Shown: piece after piece, positions 57,269 to 64,000 of the stretch
How positions within the stretch are numbered: the stretch's first letter is position 1
How the letters are laid out: each line of letters begins with the position of its first letter
Source: Bradyrhizobium arachidis
Lineage (GTDB): Bacteria > Pseudomonadota > Alphaproteobacteria > Rhizobiales > Xanthobacteraceae
Assembly: GCF_024758505.1 (NCBI RefSeq)
Contig: NZ_CP077970.1
Coordinates: 682,001 to 746,000, forward strand
Reading direction: 5' to 3'
DNA: 64,000 bases
Notes under the pieces: model-generated
The model's input: the letters and a program-made list of their open reading frames with translations, nothing else
What the model was told of the DNA's origin: nothing
The model's database searches: none
Made by a program: the position numbers and the translations under genes

Positions 57269-58681
57269 TTAGATGACCTTGCCGGGATTGAGCAGCTGAT
57301 CCGGATCGAGCGCGGCCTTGAGCGTGCGCATCAGGGCGATCTCGGCCTCACTGCGCGCGTGTCCCAGCCATTGCTTCTTCAGCGTGCCGATGCCGTGCTC
57401 GGCGGAGACGCTGCCGCCCATCTCGCGCACCAGGCCGTAGATGATCGCGTCCATCTCGGCCTTCGGCTGCCGCTCGATCGGAAGTCCCGTCACCCAGGAC
57501 ACGAGGTGCAGATTGCCGTCTCCGATATGGCCGTAATAGACACTCTCGCAACCCGCGATGCCGTTGGCGAGATCAGCCTTGCAGCGCGTGGCGAACTCGT
57601 CCATGCGGCCGACGGCAAGGCCGATGTCGTAGGCATTGTGCGGGCCCAGCACTTGGCCGAACTCGGCGCAGATGTCGCGCACTTCCCAAAAGGCTTTCGT
57701 CTGGGCCAGCGATTGCGCGACGGCCGCGTCCGCAAGCAGCCCGCGCTCCATCAAATCCTCGAGCCAGCTCTGGAAGCGCGGCGCATCGATGCTCTCGTCG
57801 GTCCCTTGCGCCTCCACCAGCACATAGAAGCCGTGGCCGGCGCCGACCGGCGGCCGCACGCCTGCGCGCGCGGTGATGACGTCCCAATAATCCGGCCACA
57901 TCACTTCGAAAGCCGAGAGCAACGGACCGAGCCCGCTGCGCGCGGCGTCGAGCAGCGCGACGACGGCGGAATAATCCTTCAGTGCACAGAGCGCGGCCAT
58001 GGTCGAGCGCGGTTTTGGAAACAGGCGGAGCACCACACGGGTGATGATGCCGAGCGTGCCTTCCGAACCGATGAAGAGATGCTTCAGATCATAGCCGGCG
58101 TTGTTCTTGAGCAGCTTGTTGAGGCTGGTCATGACCGTGCCGTCGGGCAGCACGACTTCGAGGCCGAGCACCAGCTCGCGCGTCATGCCGTAGCGGATCA
58201 CGCGATTGCCGCCGGCATTGGTCGAGAGGTTGCCGCCGATCGCGCACGAGCCGCGCGACCCCAGATCCAGCGGGAAGAAGAAGCCGGCCTCGTCCGCCGC
58301 CTTCTGAATCGTCTCCAGCGGCGTGCCTGCCTTCACTGTGATGGTCGCGGACGCCGGATCGATCTCCTCGATGCCGACCATGCGCTCCAGCGAGATCGCG
58401 ACCCAGCCCGGCTCGGGCGCGGCGCCGCGACACAAGCCGGTCAGGCCGCCCTGGGGCACGAAGGGCAGGCGCGCCTTGCGGCAGGTGATGATGGCGTCGG
58501 CGACGCCAGCGGCATCGACCGGACGGATCACCGCGCGCGGACGATTGGGCAAGCTCGCGCTCCAGTCGTTGCAATTGCGCGCGGGCACATCGGCATCGAC
58601 CAAGACGGCCTGCGGGCCCAGCCGGCGTTGCAGGGCGCCGAGCAGGTGCTCGGATCGTTCGGGCAGCGTCATCGCGTCCAT
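57269..58681 (-). CDS. FAD-binding oxidoreductase, D-2-hydroxyacid dehydrogenase (GlcD/Dld-like)
   Basis: The 470-residue flavoprotein has the PCMH FAD-binding segments RLPFVPQGGLTGLCRGA and GSRGSCAIGGNLSTNAGGNR. The C-terminal domain has YYGHIGDGNLHL (metal ligands) and SAEHGIGTLKKQWL. It oxidises a D-2-hydroxy acid such as glycolate, D-lactate or D-2-hydroxyglutarate to the keto acid. The frame runs far upstream to 59377 through the divergent gene, but ATG 58681 has AAAGG upstream and begins the fold. With the GntR gene it forms an operon divergent from the DapA-like gene. Confidence 0.93.
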   Translation of the reverse strand: MDAMTLPERSEHLLGALQRRLGPQAVLVDADVPARNCNDWSASLPNRPRAVIRPVDAAGVADAIITCRKARLPFVPQGGLTGLCRGAAPEPGWVAISLERMVGIEEIDPASATITVKAGTPLETIQKAADEAGFFFPLDLGSRGSCAIGGNLSTNAGGNRVIRYGMTRELVLGLEVVLPDGTVMTSLNKLLKNNAGYDLKHLFIGSEGTLGIITRVVLRLFPKPRSTMAALCALKDYSAVVALLDAARSGLGPLLSAFEVMWPDYWDVITARAGVRPPVGAGHGFYVLVEAQGTDESIDAPRFQSWLEDLMERGLLADAAVAQSLAQTKAFWEVRDICAEFGQVLGPHNAYDIGLAVGRMDEFATRCKADLANGIAGCESVYYGHIGDGNLHLVSWVTGLPIERQPKAEMDAIIYGLVREMGGSVSAEHGIGTLKKQWLGHARSEAEIALMRTLKAALDPDQLLNPGKVI

Positions 58682-58731
58682 GCAGGAACCTTTGGTGGCC
58701 GGTCTGGTTTTGGCAGCTCGATTGCTTTCTA

Positions 58732-58750
58732 CTTGTATGTAAGGTACAAG
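58732..58750. promoter_or_regulatory. Putative GntR operator in the divergent promoter
   Basis: CTTGTA and TACAAG, perfect 6-base arms separated by seven bases, lie between the divergent FAD oxidase and DapA-like genes, 51 and 91 bases from their starts. FadR-type regulators commonly bind dyads of the TNGTNNNACNA class, and the repeat TTGTATG...GTACAA resembles one. The regulator gene in the same cluster makes this a good candidate. Confidence 0.6.
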
Positions 58751-58840
58751 AGCAAAAGTAAAGGGGGCGAAACGCCCCGGATCGGCCGTAAAATACCGGT
58801 TGATCAACGACTTAGCGCAAATGCGCGGATGAAGGGCGGT

Positions 58841-59728
58841 ATGATGGCGGAAGCGATTCGTGGATTCTGGGTGGCGTCGGCCACCCCCCTGACGGCTGAC
58901 GGTCAGGTCGATAACGCCCAGCTCGCCCGGCACGCCCTCCAATTGTTCGGCAAGGGTGTCGACGGCGTCGTGCTGTTCGGCACCACCGGCGAGGGCACTT
59001 CGTTCAATGTCGCCGAGCGTGTCGCGACCGTGGAGGCGCTGCTGAAGGCCGGCGTTGCCGCGCCCCGCATCGGCATCGGCGGCGGTTTCCCGGCGGTCAG
59101 CGACGCCGTCGCGTTGACCCGTGGCGTGCTGAGCCTCGGCATCAACCACGTGCTGTACCTGCCGCCCTATTTCGATCGCAGCGTCACGCCCGAAGGCATC
59201 GAGGACGCGTTTGCCGCGATCATCGACGGCGTGGCCGACGATCGCTTGCGCGCTTACCTCTATCACATCCCGCAGGTCTCGGGCGTTGCCATTCCGCCGC
59301 CGGTCGCAGCGAGCCTGCGCAAGCGCTACGGCAAGGTCGTTGCGGGCCTGAAGGATTCCAGCGGCGATTTCCGCCAATTCCAGACATTCCGTGCCGCCGC
59401 TCCCGAGCTCGCGATCACCGTCGGCAATGAAGCCGACATTGCCCGCGCGGTCGCGGCCGGCGGTGCCGGCACGATCTGCGGCATGGCCAATGTCGTGCCC
59501 GACCTCGTCAAAGGCATGCTGCGCGGCGCCGATGTCGAAGCGCGCATGCAGGCGGCGATCGACGTCGTGATCAAGACGCCATCATTCCTGCCGACACTGA
59601 AAGCCATCCTCGCCGCTCAGACGGGCGACGCCGGCTGGCTGCGCGTGCGTCCGCCGCTGCGCCCGCTCTCGGACGGAACGGCGTTCAAGCTGAAGCTGGA
59701 TGAACTGACGAGCCCTGCCATCGCGTGA
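58841..59728 (+). CDS. Dihydrodipicolinate synthase family (DapA-like) lyase/aldolase
   Basis: The 295-residue TIM-barrel has the keto-acid-binding GTTGEG at 47-52, the catalytic Tyr (about 141, AYLYHIP) and the Schiff-base Lys171 in AGLKDSSGD. AAGGG four bases before the first ATG supports the start at 58841, with ATG 58844 as an alternative. It splits or joins a pyruvate-linked carbon chain. It need not be the lysine-pathway enzyme: its partner genes (a D-hydroxyacid oxidase and a GntR regulator) suggest breakdown of a sugar acid or hydroxy-keto acid, so a dapA symbol is not given. Confidence 0.92.
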   Translation: MMAEAIRGFWVASATPLTADGQVDNAQLARHALQLFGKGVDGVVLFGTTGEGTSFNVAERVATVEALLKAGVAAPRIGIGGGFPAVSDAVALTRGVLSLGINHVLYLPPYFDRSVTPEGIEDAFAAIIDGVADDRLRAYLYHIPQVSGVAIPPPVAASLRKRYGKVVAGLKDSSGDFRQFQTFRAAAPELAITVGNEADIARAVAAGGAGTICGMANVVPDLVKGMLRGADVEARMQAAIDVVIKTPSFLPTLKAILAAQTGDAGWLRVRPPLRPLSDGTAFKLKLDELTSPAIA

Positions 59729-59739
59729 CGGCGCAGGGC

Positions 59740-59844
59740 ATGACCGGAGCCCGATCCATGCGACGCGACACGTTGATATTTGTCGCCTGGTACTCATGGG
59801 TCGCCGTGCTCCTGGCGACGCTGGGCTATTTCTTCTTCGGCTGA
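59740..59844 (+). CDS. Small membrane protein (34 aa)
   Basis: This short frame encodes MTGARSMRRDTLIFVAWYSW followed by a hydrophobic helix ending GYFFFG, which is a single-span micro-protein. A second ATG at residue 7 (59758) has GGAG nine bases upstream and may be the real start, giving 28 residues. It lies 11 bases after the DapA-like gene, so it may be a tail gene of that transcript. No similarity is known to me. Its reality depends on conservation in relatives. Confidence 0.4.
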   Translation: MTGARSMRRDTLIFVAWYSWVAVLLATLGYFFFG

Positions 59845-59927
59845 GAGACGGCGGCCGCCTAGCCAACCGCTCCATATTCGTCCAAAAGCTTGAGCCTCGT
59901 CTTTCGTCCGCCAAGGCTCTGCACGCC

Positions 59928-61160
59928 ATGACTCTTCCGACCGTCACCCCCGCCGACATCCGCCGCGCGCTGCTGCTGCGCGAGGAGATCGCGCTGCTTG
60001 ATCTCAGGCATGAGGCTCAATTCGCCACGGGACATCCGCTGTTCTCAGCCAACATGGCATCGGGACGGATCGCACTCGAAGCCGAGGCGCGGCTGCCGCG
60101 CAAGGACGTGCCGATCGTGCTGTATGACGACGGCGAAGGATTGGTTGCGCCGGCGGCCGACCGCTTCGAGGCGCTGGGCTACACCAACATCAGCGCACTT
60201 GCCGGCGGGCTCACGGCCTGGCGCGCGGCCGGCTACGAAGTCTTCGAGGACGTCAATTCCTACGCAAAAGCGTTCGGCGAGCTGGTCGAGGCGCGCCGCC
60301 ACACGCCATCGTTCAGCGCAGACGAAGTCGCCGGCCTGATCGCAGACAAGGCCAATATCGCGATTCTCGATGTCCGCCGCTTCGACGAATACGCCACCAT
60401 GAACATCCCGGGCTCGGTCAGCGTGCCCGGTGCGGAGCTCGTGCTGCGCGCAGGGATCGCGGCGCCCGACCCTGATACCACGATCATCGTCAACTGCGCC
60501 GGCCGCACGCGCTCGATTATCGGCACGCAGTCGCTGATCAATGCAGGTGTCCCCAACAAGGTGCGCGCGCTGCGCAACGGAACGATCGGATGGACGCTGG
60601 CCAGGCACGAACTCGACCACGGCTCCGCGCGACGCGGCGGCATCGGTCCGTTCGACGGCGCCGAGGCCAATGCCCGCGACGTCGCCTACCGCGCCGGCGT
60701 TCGCCACATCGGGGCAGACGCAATGCAGGCGCTGTCAGCGCAGGGCGGCCGTACGCTCTACCGCTTCGACGTGCGCGATGCGGAGGAGTACGCGCGCGGC
60801 CATCTAGCGGGCTTTCGCCACTATGCCGGCGGCCAGCTCGTCCAGGAGATCGACATGGCCGCGCCCGTCCGCGGCGCGCGCATCGTGCTTACCGACGACA
60901 GGCGCGTCCGCGCCGACATGACGGCATCGTGGCTCGCGCAGATGGGATGGGAGGTCTATGTCCTCGAAGGCGGCTATGACGGCGCGCTGGAGGTTGGCCC
61001 GCCGATCGTCCTGCCCAAGCCCGATCCGGCGCATCGTTACCGGCGTCCGTATGAAGGCACCGACGTCGCCGAGCGCGCGATGCAGGCCTATCTCGATTGG
61101 GAATACGGTCTGGTCGAGCAGCTCCGCCGCGACGGGACGCATGGATTCTTCGTGATTTAA
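59928..61160 (+). CDS. Triple rhodanese-domain protein with one catalytic cysteine
   Basis: The 410-residue protein holds three rhodanese-like units (about 1-108, 120-235 and 255-360). Only the second has the active cysteine, Cys190 in IIVNCAGRTRS. The first (IVLYDDGEGL) and third (IVLTDDRRVRA) have Asp in place of Cys. A fourth region ends in a family-specific tail (YLDWEYGLVEQLRRDGTHGFFVI). Such arrays transfer sulfur or act as binding scaffolds. The frame extends to 59796 without a fold, so 59928 is chosen; no strong ribosome-binding site is seen. Confidence 0.88.
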   Translation: MTLPTVTPADIRRALLLREEIALLDLRHEAQFATGHPLFSANMASGRIALEAEARLPRKDVPIVLYDDGEGLVAPAADRFEALGYTNISALAGGLTAWRAAGYEVFEDVNSYAKAFGELVEARRHTPSFSADEVAGLIADKANIAILDVRRFDEYATMNIPGSVSVPGAELVLRAGIAAPDPDTTIIVNCAGRTRSIIGTQSLINAGVPNKVRALRNGTIGWTLARHELDHGSARRGGIGPFDGAEANARDVAYRAGVRHIGADAMQALSAQGGRTLYRFDVRDAEEYARGHLAGFRHYAGGQLVQEIDMAAPVRGARIVLTDDRRVRADMTASWLAQMGWEVYVLEGGYDGALEVGPPIVLPKPDPAHRYRRPYEGTDVAERAMQAYLDWEYGLVEQLRRDGTHGFFVI

Positions 61161-61285
61161 GACGCCGGATGATACCGGTAGCCCCGGCATTTGGCCGCGG
61201 CCGCCTTGAGCAGCCTGATGGTGAGGGCGTCGAGCATGCGCTTGATCGGCCTTTCGATCCGCGCGAGGACATGGGCGAGCGTCAT
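61157..61285 (-). CDS. Small basic hypothetical protein (42 aa)
   Basis: This short frame encodes MTLAHVLARIERPIKRMLDA and ends KCRGYRYHPAS. It is basic and amphipathic, with one Cys. It overlaps the end of the rhodanese gene by four bases on the other strand. Codon use agrees with coding sequence, but there is no clear ribosome-binding site, so it may be chance. Confidence 0.35.
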   Translation of the reverse strand: MTLAHVLARIERPIKRMLDALTIRLLKAAAAKCRGYRYHPAS

Positions 61286-61477
61286 GGGCGGTTCCGGGCA
61301 ATGAGGAAAACTATGCTGGGCAAGTCCTAGCCCGTCCGCGCCCGGAAAACTGTGCGGCGGATCACGTTGAGCCCGGCCGCGGCGAGCCGGGCCATGCCAT
61401 CTTGTGTCCACGGCCGAATCGTACTCTGTAGCGCTCGCCTCGCCCGGGACGGCGCGGGGCATCGATATGGAGACCCT

Positions 61478-62722
61478 ATGCCAGCCAACGGCCAAAACCC
61501 CGCTCGCGACGCGAAAGTGCTGCTGCTCGAAGGCGTCAATGACAGCGCCGTCGACCTGCTCAGGGGCGCCGGCTTTGCCAATGTCGAGCGGTTGACCAAG
61601 GCGCTCGATGGCGAGGCGCTGCGGCAGGCCATGCACGGCACCTCGCTGCTCGGCATCCGCTCCCGCACCCAGCTCACGGCGGAGGTCCTCGCGGTCGCCG
61701 ACCAACTGCTTGCGGTCGGTTGCTTCAGCGTCGGCACCAACCAGGTCGACCTTTCGGCCGCGCGCAAGCGCGGCATTCCCGTGTTCAATGCGCCGTTCTC
61801 CAACACCCGAAGTGTGGCCGAGCTCGTGATCGGCGAGATCGTGATGCTGCTGCGCCGGATCTTTCCGCGCTCGGTCGAGGCGCATGACGGCGGATGGGAC
61901 AAGTCGGCGACCGGCAGTCGCGAGGTGCGCGGCCGCACGCTCGGCATCATCGGCTATGGCAATATCGGCTCGCAGCTCTCCACGCTGGCCGAAGCCATGG
62001 GCATGCGCGTCATCTATTTCGACCGCACCGACAAGCTCCGCCACGGCAACACCGAGCCCGTCGAGAAGCTCGAGGAGCTCCTGGCGCTGAGCGACGTGGT
62101 CAGCCTGCACGTGCCCGAGACGCCGGCGACCGCGGGCATGATCGGGGAGAGGGAATTGCGGGCGATGAAGCCGGGCTCATTCCTGATCAACAACAGCCGC
62201 GGCACGGTGGTCGATCTCGACGCTCTGGCTGGAGCGTTGCGCGACGGTCACATTGCGGGCGCTGCCATCGACGTGTTTCCGGTCGAGCCGTCGTCGAACT
62301 CCGATCGCTTCAAGAGCCCGGTGCAAGGACTGGAGAACGTCATCCTCACGCCGCATATCGGCGGCTCCACGGAGGAGGCGCAGGAGCGGATCGGCGGCGA
62401 GGTCGCGCGCAAGCTCGTCGACTATTTCGTCACCGGCTCCACCATGGGTGCGGTGAATTTCCCCGAGGTGCAGTTGCATTTGCGCCCCACCGGTGTCCGC
62501 TTCAGCCACGTCCATCGCAACGTGCCGGGCATGCTGCGGCGGCTGAACGAGGTGTTCCTGCAACGCGACGTCAACATCGCCGCGCAATATCTCGAGACCG
62601 ACGGCGATCTCGGCTATGTCGTGCTCGACGCCGATCTGATGGGGCAGGACGCCCAGGCGCTGCTTCGGCAGATCCGCGCCCTCGAAGGTACCATCGGTGC
62701 GCGGCTGGTGTTCGAGCATTAG
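61478..62722 (+). CDS. serA: D-3-phosphoglycerate dehydrogenase
   Basis: The 414-residue enzyme, close to the length of E. coli SerA, has the substrate segment SVGTNQVDLSAARKRGIPVFNAPFSNTRSVAE and the NAD motif GIIGYGNIGSQ (159-164). Catalytic Arg is in NNSRGTVVDLDAL, and His in LTPHIGGSTEEAQ. A C-terminal ACT domain (from about 340) senses serine. It catalyses the first step of serine synthesis. The ATG at 61478 has GGAG six bases upstream. It is monocistronic, and no leader structure was recognised in the 190 bases upstream. Confidence 0.96.
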   Translation: MPANGQNPARDAKVLLLEGVNDSAVDLLRGAGFANVERLTKALDGEALRQAMHGTSLLGIRSRTQLTAEVLAVADQLLAVGCFSVGTNQVDLSAARKRGIPVFNAPFSNTRSVAELVIGEIVMLLRRIFPRSVEAHDGGWDKSATGSREVRGRTLGIIGYGNIGSQLSTLAEAMGMRVIYFDRTDKLRHGNTEPVEKLEELLALSDVVSLHVPETPATAGMIGERELRAMKPGSFLINNSRGTVVDLDALAGALRDGHIAGAAIDVFPVEPSSNSDRFKSPVQGLENVILTPHIGGSTEEAQERIGGEVARKLVDYFVTGSTMGAVNFPEVQLHLRPTGVRFSHVHRNVPGMLRRLNEVFLQRDVNIAAQYLETDGDLGYVVLDADLMGQDAQALLRQIRALEGTIGARLVFEH

Positions 62723-62856
62723 CTAGTCCTATCACAGCGGCGTGATGCCGGGTCCCGTTGCGTTGTCCGGCCCTGACTCTCTACACTCGTCCAGGTGTAC
62801 AGAGGTGAGAAGATATCTCGCCAAAGTTGAGCCGATGTCGCGTGGGTGTGAAAGCC

Positions 62857-63876
62857 ATGGACCGCGATCCCGTCCTCATCGATCTCGCGCTCCAGGGCGG
62901 CGGCTCGCACGGCGCCTTCACCTGGGGCGTGCTCGACCGGCTGCTCGAAGAGAAATGGCTCGAGATCGCCGCGATCTCCGGAACCTCCGCAGGCGCGATG
63001 AATGCCGCGGTGCTTGCCGACGGATGGACGGCAGGCGGCACTGAGGGCGCGCGCGAGGCGCTCGATACCTATTGGCGCCGTGTGTCCCGTGCGGCGGCCT
63101 TCAGTCCGCTCCAGCGCTCGCCGCTCGACCGGCTGATGGGCCGCTGGACACTCGACACCTCGCCCGCCTACATCTTCACCGACCTGATGTCGCGGCTGTT
63201 GTCGCCCTACGACCTCAATCCGCTCGGCTACAATCCGCTGCGCGAGGTGCTGGCCGAGAGCATCGACTTCGAACGGCTGGCGCGCTCGCCGATCAAGTTG
63301 TTCATCACCGCGACGCGGGTGCGGACCGGGCGCGGACGCATCTTCCGCAACGCCGAGATCACGGCCGACGTGCTGCTGGCGTCTGCCTGCCTGCCGACCA
63401 TGTTCCGCGCGATCGAGATCGACGGCGAGCCCTATTGGGACGGCGGCTTTGCGGGTAACCCGACCATCACGCCGCTCATTCGAGAGAGCGACGCACACGA
63501 CACCATACTGGTGCAGATCAATCCGACCGAGCGCACCGACGCGCCGCGGACGGCCGCTGACATCCTCAATCGCCTCAACGAAATCTCCTTCAATTCGCCG
63601 CTGATGAAGGAGCTGCGCATGATCGCGCTGCTCCGCCAGGCAGCCGACCCTGGCAGCGGCGAGGGCGCGCGCTGGGCCAAAATGCGGACCCACCGCGTCA
63701 CGAGCGACATGCTGGCGAAGTTCGGGTCCTCCTCCAAGCTCAATGCGGAATGGGAATTCGTCTCGATGCTCCGTGCCGAGGGGCGGCAGGCGGCCGGCGA
63801 ATTTCTCGACAATCACGGGGCCGATATCGGCAAGCGTACCACCGCCGATCTAGACGTGCTGCTGTCGGAGTGTTGA
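62857..63876 (+). CDS. Patatin-like phospholipase / esterase
   Basis: The 339-residue protein has the oxyanion GGGSHG (14-19), the nucleophile elbow GTSAG (42-46) and the catalytic Asp in YWDGGFAGN. These are the complete patatin Ser-Asp dyad motifs. It has no signal peptide. ATG 62857 is preferred; GTG 62848 and TTG 62827 are in-frame alternatives. The next gene starts three bases after the stop, so the two are in one operon with the permease. Patatins next to GntP permeases and hydroxybutyrate dehydrogenases are associated with polyhydroxybutyrate or acyl-ester turnover; this is inference. Confidence 0.92.
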   Translation: MDRDPVLIDLALQGGGSHGAFTWGVLDRLLEEKWLEIAAISGTSAGAMNAAVLADGWTAGGTEGAREALDTYWRRVSRAAAFSPLQRSPLDRLMGRWTLDTSPAYIFTDLMSRLLSPYDLNPLGYNPLREVLAESIDFERLARSPIKLFITATRVRTGRGRIFRNAEITADVLLASACLPTMFRAIEIDGEPYWDGGFAGNPTITPLIRESDAHDTILVQINPTERTDAPRTAADILNRLNEISFNSPLMKELRMIALLRQAADPGSGEGARWAKMRTHRVTSDMLAKFGSSSKLNAEWEFVSMLRAEGRQAAGEFLDNHGADIGKRTTADLDVLLSEC

Positions 63877-63879
63877 GAC

Positions 63880-64000
63880 ATGGGCCTGCTCGGCATTCTC
63901 ATCGGGCTCGCTCTCCTCGTCCTGTTCGCCTTCCGCGGCTGGAGCGTCCTGCTGCTCGCGCCGTTCGCGGCGCTCGTCGCTGCGCTGTTCGGGGGCGAGC
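63880..64000 (+). CDS. GntP-family permease, N-terminal fragment cut by window edge
   Basis: Only 40 residues are visible: MGLLGILIGLALLVLFAFRG and the following hydrophobic stretch. This is the usual start of GntP-type gluconate/hydroxy-acid proton symporters. The gene begins three bases after the patatin stop codon, in the same operon. In related genomes a 3-hydroxybutyrate dehydrogenase gene often follows, which would lie just beyond this window. Confidence 0.7.
   Translation, partial: MGLLGILIGLALLVLFAFRGWSVLLLAPFAALVAALFGGE

Noticed and set aside
58841..59728. Calling the DapA-family gene dapA of the lysine pathway
   Set aside because: Its cluster holds a GntR regulator and a D-hydroxyacid oxidase, so a catabolic role is more likely; the family has many activities.
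62779..62805. Imperfect dyad CTCTACAC...GTGTACAGAG before the patatin gene
   Set aside because: The arms do not match without a gap and no regulator is linked.

Overview
The window is a high-GC, densely coded chromosomal segment of an alphaproteobacterium. Bradyrhizobium or a close relative in the Nitrobacteraceae is the best guess. This is an inference from GC content, gene content (a soxXYZAKB cluster, two BKACE enzymes, an Att-like ABC system, many MFS and ABC transporters) and several families of dispersed palindromic repeats with AGCGAAGCG-like cores. No rRNA, tRNA, CRISPR array, transposase, integrase or phage gene was seen, so this looks like ordinary chromosome rather than an island. 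Many long antisense open frames exist only because of the high GC and were left out.

Layout. 1-4.4 kb: catabolic genes (BKACE, SDR, AMP-forming acyl-CoA ligase, iron-type alcohol dehydrogenase). 4.7-9.1 kb: a two-gene RND efflux pump. 9.4-12.8 kb: a periplasmic Leu-type binding protein with a clear terminator, then a DEAD-box helicase with a DbpA-like RNA-binding domain. 12.8-17.4 kb: a MAPEG protein and a three-gene ATPase / FtsX-permease / Tat-exported lipocalin-like (AttEFGH-type) system. 17.5-22.2 kb: MFS transporters flanking a D-aminoacylase-type amidohydrolase. 22.5-28.1 kb: a cobalamin uptake locus, with a cobalamin riboswitch in front of a BtuB-like TonB receptor and a divergent btuCDF-like ABC operon. 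28.4-31.9 kb: a two-gene polysaccharide synthase/secretion unit, an HlyD-type adaptor plus a cellulose-synthase-like GT2 enzyme carrying an intact PilZ (c-di-GMP) motif. 32.0-37.9 kb: a thiosulfate oxidation operon soxX-Y-Z-A-K-B followed by dsrE-like and persulfide dioxygenase-rhodanese genes, with no soxCD in view. 38-50.8 kb: assorted metabolic genes (DUF938 methyltransferase, S9 peptidase, MFS pair, VOC protein, M48 protease, lipoprotein, luciferase-like oxidoreductase, YgiQ radical SAM, second BKACE, DUF1330). 50.9-56.4 kb: exported and low-complexity proteins of uncertain role, an M15-like putative peptidase and an orphan binding protein. 56.5-59.7 kb: a regulator-oxidase-aldolase module (GntR/FCD, GlcD-like FAD enzyme, DapA-family enzyme) with a perfect inverted repeat in the divergent promoter. 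59.7-64 kb: a three-domain rhodanese, serA, a patatin-like lipase and the start of a GntP-family permease.

The strongest functional units are the cobalamin locus, the sox operon, the HlyD/GT2-PilZ pair and the GntR module. The best candidates for something not yet well described are the PilZ-bearing GT2/HlyD pair, the soxCD-less sox cluster ending in persulfide-handling genes, and the GntR/FAD-oxidase/DapA-like catabolic module. Starts were chosen by ribosome-binding sites and signal peptides where possible; several differ from the longest open frame.
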